A DNA stretch of 64,000 nucleotides from Macrostomum hystrix (Eukaryota; Platyhelminthes; Macrostomidae). The stretch is from assembly GCA_950097015.1 (NCBI GenBank), contig CATNEN010000007.1, positions 5,198,001 to 5,262,000 on the forward strand, read 5' to 3'. A program made the position numbers and the translations under genes. The notes below the pieces were generated by a model. It was given only the letters and a program-made list of their open reading frames with translations. It was not told where the DNA came from and did not search any database. Positions 1 to 12,000 of this stretch are shown piece by piece. Every line of letters starts with the position of its first letter. The first letter of the stretch is position 1.

Positions 1-1129
1 AAACGCGTTAACCGCTCTGCTATTGAATCCACACTTTTTTAACATAGTCTGATGGCAGAAGAGGTAGGAAAAAACTTTTACGTAGGGCAGTTAAAACATT
101 TTCCGTTTTTTGCAGATGGGGAAGCTAGGAAATGGGAATTAATAAGTTATGAGTAAACTTAGGATATTGCCTCCTAGAGGGTGTTGATGGGAAAATTATA
201 TTTATCCATATTTGGGTCGCTTCGCAAGAATAAGAGTACACACACATCATAGTTATGATATTGTAAGTATACTCAAACGCAGCATATTACCGGCATAACA
301 TCCCGTTTAGGATGCGTGTGCCAAGACAGACTGAGGGGAGGGAGAAAATGGGAAATCAGTTGAGAAGATTATCTTGAGATGACGAAGATCCAACTGATTG
401 ACACCTGGGACTTCAATATCTTCAGGTGTGTGTGTGGAAACCTTTTTTTACCTAAGTCTGACTCAGCGCTGGATAGAGTTTGAAAAAATTAGTGATGAGT
501 TTGAGAAGTTCGCGCTGGCAAACAATATATATTTGGCGAGAAATTATAATCTACACGTGGCTCGTACTTATTTCTTCTTTTAGTCTAACCTACAAGGATG
601 TTACCATGGCAACAAGAGACGACTTAAAATAATCAACTGCAAAAGCACAACTTGTAAGGCCACAAAATCCAAGGATTTATTTTCGCAACCGAAACCATAG
701 TTTTTGACAGGCCAATGCAAATACAGATTTTGAAAGCAAAGCTGGCAGAACAGATTTTGGTGTCTAAAATGTACACAGACAAAAACAAGAAAGGACAGAG
801 TATGATTGTGGAAGTTCGACGGAAAATTGGCCATATTTAATTGTGCTAGGAATTTTTACTGACTAATCAGGGGCCTCGTGACATAGGTTCATAGTAGGGT
901 GACAGAGCTCTGATTGGTTGGGCCAGGGTAGGGTCACAGTTTTGATTGGTTGGGCCAGGGTAGGGTCACAGTTTTGATTGGTTGGGTCAGGGTAAGGTCA
1001 CACAGTTTTCGTTGGTTGGGTTGAGTCGGTTTTCAAAGGTCTCACCGGGTCAGGGTCAAGTTCTATAAAGTGCAGGTTCGTGCATGTCACAAGTTGAGTA
1101 TAGCGAGTACAGCTGAGTACAATGCTTAG
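1..1129. other. Left-flank non-coding region
   Basis: No convincing coding region is visible; the short reading frames at 398-583 and 601-834 have no family resemblance. The minus-strand AATAAA at 676-681 (seen as tttatt on the plus strand) lies about 450 bases beyond the stop codon of the LDLa gene and could be its polyadenylation signal. Positions 903-1025 hold a short tandem repeat with CCAAT-box motifs, described separately. Confidence 0.5.
903..1025 (+). repeat. Three- to four-copy 32-bp repeat carrying ATTGG boxes
   Basis: A 32-base unit containing gattggttgggccagggt is repeated three times, with a decayed fourth copy. ATTGG, the inverse of a CCAAT box, occurs at 913, 945 and 977, exactly 32 bases apart. 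A TATA-like ctataaag follows at about 1062. The arrangement resembles a plus-strand promoter, but a plain minisatellite would look the same. Confidence 0.6.
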
Positions 1130-2223
1130 TCAGGCCAGTGCAAAAGTCAGACAGAACAGGAGAGCTACGCAGCTGAAGGAAGATGCGAGCGAGGGAGCAG
1201 CCGGGTTGCGCTCCCGCCGCCAGACCCCGTCGCTAAGCAACCCCGAAGCGGCTCCGTTGTCGAGATATCGACAGTCGGCTTCGTCGGCCGGCGTAGGCAG
1301 GGTGTCGTTACCGTTGGCATTGGCAACGCCGGTGGAGTTCAGACAGTCGTCGAAGCCGTTGCACCTGTGGGTGCCGTAGACGCAGCCGAGGCCGCCGCCG
1401 CACCAGAAGCCGCCGCGGAATTCACACAAAAAGGCCCGATCGGCCGGGGTTGAAACATCCGACGCGAATTCGGCGTAGACGTGAGCAGAGATTGTCGTTA
1501 CGATCGGCGAGGGCGAAGATGAGGGCGAAGATAAAGAGGAAGGCGAAGCCGAACTATCAGCGAAGGACGAATGACCATTGTACCAGGTAATGCTTGTAAA
1601 CCTGCAAGAATTGAAAAGAAATTTGAGAATCGTTGTTCGCAAAATGTATCGCAAAAGACAAAAAACGGTATCTAAGTTAGTTGGGTCAGATTGCGCAGCA
1701 TCTGTCGGGGTCAGATTGAAGCTCCTAACCTCATTGTCACTGGGCAATAAGAGACAAGGGATAAAAACACAGGCGGCACTCACCTGTAGCGAGGCCTGTA
1801 CACAACCGGGTAGGCGTGTGACCGGCAGGTGAACTCAACCATGCGGTCTGGCGGACTGCCTGCGGCCGCCTGGCCCAGCAGGGGGCTAGCCAGAGCCGAG
1901 GCCAGGACAAAGCGCTGGCCGCAGGGCACGGCCGATAGGCGGAAGGCCAGACGCCAGGCCAGCTGGCCGACATCGTCCCGCTGGCAGCCGAGGGCCGCCC
2001 AACTGCTGTTGCAGAGCAGGAAGGCATCCAGAAGCGATTCGTCAGGCTCGGCGTTGGCTTCTAGGAGCAGGCTCTGGTCCAGGCAGCGCAGCCGGCTGGC
2101 CGCACCGCGGCAGCGCGGATGGCCCGATGGCAGCAGGTAGAAATTTGCAGTCGTTGACGACACAGTCGAAAAAATCAGTTGCTGGCCAAGAAGCAAAAGG
2201 AGAGGCAGCAGGCACGGGGGCAT
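1130..2223 (-). CDS. Secreted or GPI-anchored protein with one LDL-receptor class A domain
   Basis: Two exons, 1784-2223 and 1130-1601, join across a GT-AG intron (donor CTACAG/GTGAG, acceptor TTCTTGCAG) in matching phase and give 303 residues. The start at 2223 opens with a leucine-rich signal peptide of about 24 residues. Residues 25-146 have several cysteines but no fold I can name; a CUB-like module is possible. A serine/proline-rich linker follows, then an LDLa module with six cysteines in the usual order, including FRGGFWC, CNGFDDC and ADEADC. About 13 extra residues with N-glycosylation sites lie between cysteines five and six. The last 20 residues are hydrophobic and end at the stop codon, as in a GPI-attachment signal or a single membrane anchor. 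LDLa modules bind calcium and protein ligands outside the cell. The specific role is unknown. A TATA box lies 126 bases upstream of the start. Confidence 0.78.
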
Positions 2224-2348
2224 GCCCTCCTTTGTGCTTGCACAAAAAATACTTCAACTTTTCACTGCACTTTTGCCGCCGTTGCCGCTGTCGCCGGGTG
2301 CTCATGCGGCATCCCACTAATAGCTGAGCAGTCAGCGCTCAATCACAG

Positions 2349-2356
2349 TATATATA
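2349..2356 (-). promoter_or_regulatory. TATA box of the LDLa gene
   Basis: TATATATA lies 126 bases upstream of the ATG at 2223 on the minus strand. The distance suits a transcription start with a 5' leader of roughly 90-100 bases. No other strong TATA motif lies between it and the ATG. Confidence 0.4.
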
Positions 2357-5300
2357 ATCTGCTGTACTTTTAAACCAAACTTATATTAGTGGACGGTGCC
2401 TAATTGGCATTCTCGTCTCTATTAGCAAAGAATGGGCTACAGAGAGACAGCGGACCGATTGTAGGACTAAGCGTACCAGGGTTGTGAGTGTGGCTAACAC
2501 CAGTGCGATGTGTTTTATACCAAACAGCCCAGCATCACCTCTCAGGCTCTCAACCAATGAGCTGACAGTGTGTGGCCACCTCCTCTTCCCAGACCCGGCT
2601 GTGGTGGTCCCCAATTTTCCCCTCTCTTTCTCGGCTGCAGAAAATATTGGGCCACAGGATGCGAGACTTTGGTGTGCCTGCCGAGCATGAAAAAGAAGCT
2701 GCCGTCCTAGCGCCCCTCGCCACCGCGGCAGAATGGATCGCGGCGAGGAAAGAAAGAGGAAACGACGGGAATGGACGAGAAAATTGATGAAGGGAAAAGG
2801 CTGGCAAGGCAGGGATATGCTGATCAGGAGAAGGAAAAGTGGAGCAACCAATCACTCAGAAATACACACAGACACGCGCACACACAAACACATACACACA
2901 CGAGGAATGCGAAACGAGCATTGGACTGCAGTGTGTGTGCGTGTGTGTGTGCAAGGCCCAAATCCCTCGACCCCATGGCTACATGGACAATGGACAACTG
3001 TCCGGCCACTGCCGCTGATTCTCTGCTAAATAAGAAGACCCCCGATGGCGACGAAGACGGAATGGCGACGCAGTGATCACAGGCTGCCAAGATAGGAAGA
3101 GCGGAGAGGGCCCGCTGGAGGGATTATAAGTCAATTATAACCCCAATGCGTGACCTCCAGGCGCAGACAAATAACAAACAGACAAGAATCTCATATTTAT
3201 CTATTTCTGGGCGACAAGCAAATCTATCAAAATAGGGAATGCTATCCATCGGCATCCTCAGTGCACTTTTACAGCGACTAAGCAGGGGTCATTTCAGGTG
3301 AGAACACCAAATAGGGCGGCGGTAGGGCTGGCTCAGGCTTGAGACTACATGAATAAATGATGAGGCGGAGGCTGCTTTGAAGAAAATATAGAAGTTTATG
3401 CACTGTTTTAGAAGTTTTATGCTATCAAATTCAAAACTGCACCTAGATAGACTGGATTTTGGAAGTTTGCAGATATATGAACTAGGAATGTGTAAATAGT
3501 TAGAAAATATTAAGTAGGAGAATATGCATCTCGATATCAGTATCAAGGAAAACTTCGAAATGCATATAAGGCAGAAATCAAAACCAGCAGAACAGGTTTC
3601 TAAAAGTCAGTTTAGCACGCTGTCCTATATCTAACTTGCTTCAGCAGACGAGATAAGAACAGGAGGTGAGGACATGGTAGGTCGGCCAGATGGGGTCGCC
3701 CGTGAGCACGGTCGATGAGCAGAGAAAAAAATTCTCCTCTAAGAGAGAAGCGGAAGCTGCCTAGCGGAGAAAGAAGAAATAAAAAAGAAGAAGAGGGAGG
3801 AAAAACGGAAGAACTGGAGAAACTGGAGAGGGATTTTTTTAAGTATCGACGATGCTCAAAGCTCGCTAGCTCGCTCAGTCATGCTCCATCAACATAAAGA
3901 AGCTTTACTAAGCTGAACTGCCCGCAAGATACACACTGCGTGAGTCGCGAACCCTTTTTTCAGCTTGCACATATTTTCGCCCCGCCCAGTGGGAAGGATG
4001 CAAGCAGTTTCGAGTCAGAATCCCGGCTAGCCATTCGAGGCGGGCCTAATGAACGCCAAAAAGACGGCGATGGCTGGGCAATGGGGAGAAGGGAAGAAGA
4101 GAGAAGGAGGGAAAGGGGATTAGAGTCAGACCGGAGTCAGAATGACGACCGCATATGCCAAAATTTGTATGGACATGCAATATGCATTCTATAACGCATT
4201 CTAAAGCTTGGAATTCTCCCACTCACCCCGATTTCCAGTGATTACCTAACCCGGATCTCGAGACAGAGCATTGCGTGGGAGAAGGACTCACAGGCACACG
4301 GAGAATAGCCGCATTTGTTGGCCACCCGGAGACGTGACGAGATTAAAGCTAGGCATTTAGGAAGCCGTGGGCAAGTGGCCCGCAGCTTGGAGGGGGGCTT
4401 CATGTCAGGCAGAGAAGACACAGACTGAGTGTGTGTGGCTGTGAGAACGGACGAGGGCACACCGGGACACGCGACAGTTCAGACATTGTTGGCGTCGCCA
4501 CAGGCCCGCCAGTGCGAGTGTGACTCATCTGCCTAACAAATTTCTCTCTTTAGCACTGCTCGACTCTCATTATCCCATTTACAGAGGACTGAAGTCTAGC
4601 AAGGAATACCCGAGATGGGCAAAACGATGGCCAACTTTCTAGAACGACTTAATGCATTAAGCCTAGTAGACTAGAAGCCCGCAGACAAACGTGACTAAGC
4701 CTCTCTCTTGTGATTCAACTATGCGCTTTGTAGCCAGAAAACAAGCAGCAATAATTCTATTTCTAAAAGAGAATGCTTACACGCCTCTCTAGCATAAACT
4801 GTCCTGCACAAAGGCCGCTCCGCACTTATGAACCAGTGGATTAGAGCTATAGACAGCGCAAGCACTATTAGAATTAGAAAGTAAGGGAGGGGGGAGTCTG
4901 CAAAGGCGAGATGAGGCCCGCGGTGAGACTGCAGCGCCGGGTGGGAGGAGATCGATAGGCGAATCGTGCCACAGCTTGAGTAGGAGTGGCGCATTGGGAA
5001 GGCAAGGAGAGGCACTCCATTTAAACTAAAATGAAAAAACTTGCTAGGAAAATTTGAGGCAGACAACTGGGCAAAATCTGGGACAGGGGGGAGGACAGAC
5101 GGATGCAGAAGAGCTGACGGTCGTATCAATCAAAATTTCGGGTCCGCGAGCTACATAGAAATCCAGTAGAGTTCTCAATCTATCTTCCGACTCATCCTAT
5201 CTCATCCCAGATGGTTAGAGAAGCTAAGGACTTGGCGGAGAGTTCGATAACCAAGGTCCTATATAGTCAATGCCTACTGTGGAACATGCAAGCCGATAGT

Positions 5301-5400
5301 TATGAAATAAGCATGCCAGGCAGGCAGACATGACCAAGCAGGGTAATTACATAAGGGAGGGTAGAAATCTAATCAGGCCTAAGCAATTCCCAACAGCATT
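2357..5400. other. Non-coding region, mixed composition
   Basis: I see no gene here. Reading frames up to 156 codons are overlapping low-complexity shadows on both strands. Positions 2862-2955 hold a CA-rich stretch followed by a GT-rich stretch, which could pair with each other. GA-rich tracts lie around 3715-3830 and 4080-4120. Confidence 0.5.
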
Positions 5401-7529
5401 GGGCGCCAATGGGATGCCAGTTACATGGGACATTCCAAGGTGAAAGAAATTTAGCTTAAATACAAAGTCATGCTAAAGTTTCTACTGAAAGTAGCTACAC
5501 TGAAATATATATTACTAATGGTGAACTGTATTTTTCTATTCTGAAAATATTGTTGCTTGCAACATCATATTTTAGCTGCACAAAAAACTGACTTTTGTTA
5601 TAATCAGATAAGCTTCAGGATAAATGCTGAAAACATTCATGGAGCTTCAATACAATCTATCAACTAAAAAACACTAGCAAACCACTTTTTTTTCTAAATC
5701 AAACTACACTAAAGATGCAATTTTAAGAGAATTTATTTCATTTTTTTAAACATTAAAAAATTCATTTATTACCAATATCATTCTTGACTGGGCAATTGCA
5801 ACTTAAATCTAATGTAGTTTAAAAGTTTGTAAAACAATTCCCTATAATTTTAACAATAGAAAATAATATTTACATATTGCTTTTTCATAATCATTAAATA
5901 TCTTTACTAGTAAGACAGAAAAACAATTACATTTGTATTTCTTTTGTAAAAGTCTCATTTTAAGGTATAAAATCTGTAACAACAAAGAAGTACTATAATT
6001 TTGTTTTATTAATAGTTTAAAAAGTTAAACTATATTTTTTAACTATAAAAAGTAAAAAGTAAACTATACAAAAATTGAAAAGTAAAAAATGTATTCATTA
6101 TATATATGAACTATTTAGTGTTATTTATTTACTTGTCACTGCCCCAAGAAAGAAATTACCAGGTAAATGATATTACTACCTATTCATACTCCTGTAGACA
6201 CTTAAAACTCTTGTCCCTATCATCTAACCCTTTATGAGTCTAGATGACAAAGATTGTGTAAAAAAACTAAGAGAAAACCTAAAAAATCTTTGGTTTAGCT
6301 GAAAATTGTTTAGTCAACTTCATAATAAAAAGCTATTAATCCTTAACAAAAATATAAACTTTAGATCTGATGAGATTTCTATGACACTGCTCTATTGAAA
6401 TAAACTATACTACTAACAACACTAATAGAAGATCCAGACAATAATGTCAGATGGCGGTTGCATGCCAGGGCTTGCAGTTGTTTGGGTGACAAGACATTTT
6501 GGTGACATGCAAAAGTCAGTTCAGTGCCATGCTAAAGTTGTTTCAGTGACATGGAAAAGTTGTTCTTTGTACAAATAATAAAATATATAACTAACAGTGA
6601 TTAAATCTATTTGTTTGTTACATCTATTTGTTGAAAGGTATACATATGATGAAAAAGATTTAAGAGATGATGTAACTTTTGTTTATTTACAGAGGAGCAT
6701 GAACATATTTGATATGCCCTAAATAAAGACATGTATAATATAAGAAACATCTGATGTGGTCTGAATGGTCAACTTTTCTCCATTTATATGTATCCTTTTC
6801 TACTATATTTTTTAACCAAAGCTATTGGCACAAATGAATGATCCACAAGACTTGCTTGTTGCTTGCCAGTTAATTGTGACTTGCCAACAGCAGGCACTTT
6901 AGTATGATTTGTGCTAATGGTGGCCTGTGACAGTAATCTATAAAACAAACCTATAAAATAATCAACAGCTATGTACATAAGTATCTACCAAATTGAAATT
7001 ATTAACAATAAATTAAGCAATTCAAAGCAATAATTTTCTTTTTAATAGATGTAGCTATCATAAAAAAAGGTCACCAAACTGTTCATTTGTCACTGAGATA
7101 TCTTGACACCAAAATGACCTGCACCCCATGTCAGTACCTGCAAGCAGACAAATTCCACCTCATTAATGAGGCATAGTGTCAGCTGTCAGGGATTAGGTAG
7201 TTTTTATTGCTGTCATTGTTATGTATACTGTAAACATTGTTAAATATACTGATATGCTCTGCACAAAAAAATTAAAATATACTTCAATGTAGTTAGCCAA
7301 AATATACAAAAATTAAACTATATAATATGTATAGTTTAACAAACAACACTAGCTAACAAACATTTTATTTATAATGTAAGATTGAAGAACTGAACAAAAA
7401 GATGGAGTTTCTCTACAATTTTCACACTATAACTTCATGAATGATTAGTTTCAGTATAACAAAAATAATGTTTGTGACAATAGCAATCACAAAGAAAAAC
7501 ATTTATTTCTGAAAGACATAGATTAAAAT
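5401..7529. other. AT-rich non-coding region
   Basis: Strongly AT-rich, with many A and T runs and no reading frame of interest. The short frame at 6784-6978 on the minus strand has no recognisable similarity. Confidence 0.5.
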
Positions 7530-7970
7530 GGATCCTAGACACTTTGTCATCTTACAACTTCGTCATCTTACAACTTCGTCATCCACTTGAAAGGTAGGAC
7601 ACTTCGTCATCCAGCCAATTGGCATGCTTTAACATTTGGTCAGTTCATCATCTACTAATAACAAATAAGCAATTAAGTTCGTCATCAATAAAGTGAGGGT
7701 GGGGTGGTGGGGCAGAGGTGTGAACACACTTCACATCTTAAAATGCCAAAAGAGGTGTCAAAACTGATTTCATTATAAGAGTTGAAAGAAAGGTGCCAAC
7801 ACGATGTGAGGAGGTGGGGAGGGGTGGTTCTGTTCTAACTTTGAAAACTTTTGTTTTATAGATGACGAAGTGTCCACAAGTCTTAGTCTCTTTGTCATCC
7901 ACCCTCTGAGATATTGGACAGATTGTCATCTGGATGACGAAGTTGTAAGATGACGAAGTGTCCAGGTACT
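7530..7970. mobile_element. MITE with about 35-bp inverted termini and 9-bp target duplication
   Basis: The left end carries gacactttgtcatcttacaa and the right end carries its near-perfect reverse complement ending at about 7964. Identical 9-base direct repeats GATTAAAAT flank the element at 7521-7529 and 7971-7979. The motif CTTCGTCATC or close variants recurs many times in both subterminal regions, in opposite orientation on the two sides, as transposase-binding repeats often do. No transposase is encoded, so it is non-autonomous. A 9-base duplication fits Mutator-like elements best. Confidence 0.7.
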
Positions 7971-8057
7971 GATTAAAATAGTTTACTTTTATAACCAAGG
8001 CAATGTTACTTCACCAACTAACAATTTAAACATTTTGGGCAGTGCATCAATAAAAAC

Positions 8058-8510
8058 AGCCATGTTGACGACTCTTAGGCTACATCAAACATGCGCGACG
8101 GTCACCTAATAGGCAACTCCAAACATGTTCTTTGTTCCAAGAACATGTTCTTTTAAATTAATAAGGCTACTTAATGTATATTAAATAACGCTAGGTGAAG
8201 AAAAAATAATGAAGAAAAAACTATGCCTTCCTTGGCATGAGGTCAACAAACAAGACAGAGTTAATTAAACCATACTATGTCTAGTAATATCCTAGTTCAC
8301 CAGCACTTAACGTACATATTAGCCAGCGATATAGTTTTCTCTCAATGGCGCATTTAGCATGTAGCTACATATATTTTTTACAATACGAAGCACTATAAAT
8401 TAAAAAGTACATGTTCTCGAAACAAATAACATGTTCTGATTTGCCCATTAGGCAACCGTCACGCATGTTCGATTACCGTTTCTTAGACCCTATCTCTGTC
8501 AACACGGATG
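8058..8510. mobile_element. Second MITE with about 90-bp imperfect inverted termini
   Basis: The left arm from about 8060 (catgttgac, aacatgcgcgacggtcacc, aagaacatgttct) pairs imperfectly, roughly 80 percent by eye, with the right arm down to about 8507 (agaacatgt, ggcaaccgtcacgcatgtt, gtcaacacgg). ATAAAAAC occurs just outside both ends, at 8050-8057 and 8511-8518, as an 8-base target duplication. That length fits hAT or Mutator-like families. The interior is AT-rich and non-coding. Confidence 0.6.
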
Positions 8511-9058
8511 ATAAAAACCATATGCCAAGCAAATGCTCATAGAAAAGTACTGACACAATAACCGTCTCTAAATTTTGTACATTTTGGAGTCCAAATTAAG
8601 CAATAATAGCAAAGGAAAGCGGTATCAAAAGCACAAATAAGCTTTACAGAGACGGATACGAAAATATGTAGAAATTCTGAACTTACCACAGAAGAAATTC
8701 TTGAGCTTTCCTATGTAATTCCCTGAAACCAAGCAATTTTAAAAGAGCAAACATTATCTTAACAAATAATTTCTAGAGTTACGCATTAAATCAAAAATTT
8801 CTTCTTAAATTTGCAACCTTTCAACAAATGCTGGTTTTCTTGCACCATACGTTTTTTTAACAACTATAAAAGGTAATTTTTACTATAAAATTCGGCTTAA
8901 AAAAGTACGATTGAGGAAGAAGTAACATTTAAAATTCCAATACTACCGATAAATTCACTTACCTCGATTATTTTTGCATGTTACTATAATTACACAAGTT
9001 TAATAATTAGGGAAGGCGAAATACTTATTAAGATATAGTCTGTATTTCGAACGAGATC

Positions 9059-12000
9059 ATGCATGTCTCTATTTTGGTTCTCATAAGTGCAACATTTTTT
9101 ATAAGTTTGTCAAAAGCAGGTAAGTCTTGTATCGGCTAGTCAATTTGTAATTGTACATCGACATTGTAATCACCTGTATTTGACAGTTCACGCTGATTCT
9201 TTTGCGATATCTGATAACCAAGAGAAAATTGAGTATATTCATTTATCAATTTCTCTATAATTTGTGTATCTTTGAACTGGTCATTTACTTCATATTATCA
9301 GATCTAAGTAAACCTAGCCTAAAATGTAAAAAACAGAATGTAGGTTTTTTATGTTATGTAATATTAGTGATTTTTTGTCTTAGGGATTTATTTAAAAAAG
9401 AAAGTAAAATGTGAAAAAAATTAATAATGTAACACATTATTAGGCCTACTTGTATGCATGTAAGTGCAAATTTTGGGAGAAAGTATAGGACAAAATGCAA
9501 CCACAAATAGTATTTGCATTTTTAGAGCTTTGCTTTAGGTATGTTGATGATTGTTTAAATGTTGCACAAGAATACTGAATGCTGAAACTAAAGTGTTTAT
9601 GTTAAAGAAATGTATATATAGCATGCAGGCAATTACTGTGATGACTGAAATAATTGCCTTATACTATGATGAGTTTAGGAGTTAGTTTTTGGACACAATC
9701 CTTATAGTTCTCTATATTTGCCAAAAAAAAATGTTAGTAATAATTTTGCTAAATAGTTTGTTTATAAACTTTAGGAATATAATAAGTAATTATTTCTGTT
9801 GAGTATATAAATAATAAATTTTTGTTTGTGTTTTTTAAATAGAAACTACTGTACCTGTTTATGTAGCAATTTTTGAAGCTATATACTAGAAAGGCTCAAA
9901 CATCTATGCTACTCTCTACCCAACTAATGTTGGTATTCATTAGTTGTATTAGTAGGTAATTAGTTGTATTAGGTGATTTCATGATTTAGGTATTCATGAA
10001 ATAAAGCACTTGATAAAAATTATTTAGTTTAAGATACAAATAGCTTGATTTTGTATGAGAATCAAGTATCCAACCTCTGCTTTTAAGTCTGAAGCTCACA
10101 ACCACAAAGCTACAACTCATTGTATTAATTAATATATTATCAATATTAACTATATGTAGAGCATGAACTGCCAATTCTCCTACAAATAATCAATTGTATT
10201 TAAACAAGTGTTGTAAACTATGCAAATTGTATGTTTGGCTCACTTTTATGTAATATAGACACAATTTCTACCATAGCTGGATAGCTTATATATAATATAT
10301 TCAGTAGTCTATATATTTTATGCTTTGACACTAAAAGTATAATTTGCATCCATTTTTGCATTTGTATCAAGATTGATTCCTTTTTAAATTACTAATGAGA
10401 GAAAAAATTGTAAGGCTTCATAAACTCCTCACAACTACAAACTAAAAATCAAATAGTTAAATTTTTTGCCAACTCCCTAATAGCTAGCCTTTATGCAATT
10501 TTTTTTATCTGACTAAGTTTCAACTTCAGGCCTATCTATACAATTTTCAACATTTTTAATCAGGTATTCCTGTCCGATGGTGTGTCTACACAGACGACGA
10601 GGAAGCTAAGTGCCAGGATTTGATTGCCCAGATAAAATTCCAAGGCTACGTGACTCATACCTTGACCTGCGTGCGTCAGCCTGATGCTCTAGAATGCATG
10701 AACGCCATTGGTAAAGTGAATCCTACTGCCGACGTGATGCGATTGGACGCCGGCCTTGCTTATTATGCTGCCCAACTGTACACAATGCGGCCAGTTCTGG
10801 CTGAGAACTATGGCACTAATAATCGGGGCGGCAGCGCTGGCGGACGCCAGGTAAAATAGTGCCATGTAGTTATTATTTATCAAAGTTTAATTCGTTGCTT
10901 TTGACAGCGTTTGAATGCTTTTGTGCAATCTATGCCTCCTCCTTCTTTAAGGTGGATTATCCGACATCCGTTCTGGTTCGGGCAGGCAGCGCTGTGCGGC
11001 TCGATAACATGCACAACATGAAGCTGTGCAGCAGCGGTGTCGGCACAGCCGAGGGTTGGACAGCGCCACTAGCCAGGTGGGTTCATTATTTATTATCTAG
11101 CTACCGCCCTGGCAATGTCTTCAGTCTGCAGTAACCTTTACTCTCGCCACCCATGTTTCTCACATCAGACTAATCCAGCAGACAAAGACCATTCCGGTGC
11201 TGCAGTGCAACTCGGTTGTGCTGACCGTGGCCAACTACTTCAGCGCAATGTGCCTTCCGGGCGCCATGAGTTCGCTATTTAATAACTTTGGCAGCAATCC
11301 GGTCAAGGCCTGCTCAATCTGTCGCGATCGAGGCGACGGTGCCAAATTCTGCAGGATGAGCGACAACTATGCCGGCAGCGACGGCGCCCTGCGCTGCATG
11401 ACCCAGCAGATGGCTGACGTGGCCTTCCTGCGACTGGACGAACTGTTGGACTATGCTAATAGCACCGGCACCAGCCTCAGTCAATTTGAGCTGCTGTGCT
11501 CAGACGGCTCAAGGCAGCCTGTGTCTGCCGGAGGCTGCAGCTGGGCCAATGTGCCCTCCGCCCTGGTTGTGGCGTCGATTCGAACAACAACCGAGATGGT
11601 CCAGGTATGAAGGAGGTGTTATTTTCCCACTAATCCTTCAGGTTTTTTTACTACTTCTTCGGGATTGTTCCAATAAACCATCGGGATTGTTCCTCTAATC
11701 CTTCGGAATTTTTCCGCTAATCCTTCGGGATTAGTCCACTAATCCTTCGAGGTTTTTCCGCTTATCCTTTCTTCGAGTTTTTTAACCTTCATAATATAAA
11801 TGTGCGCCTTCCCACTCGGCCCGCAGGAGTACCGAATCTTCCTCAAGTGGCTGGCCGCCACCTTCGGTCCTACAAGCACCGTCAGCACGTGGCGGCTGTT
11901 CAGCTCGGAGATGTACGCCACTAAGAATCTGATGTTCTCCGACCAGACAAACCTGTTCTACGACTCAGTTGACGACAGTTCGACAGACAAAAAGGACTTG

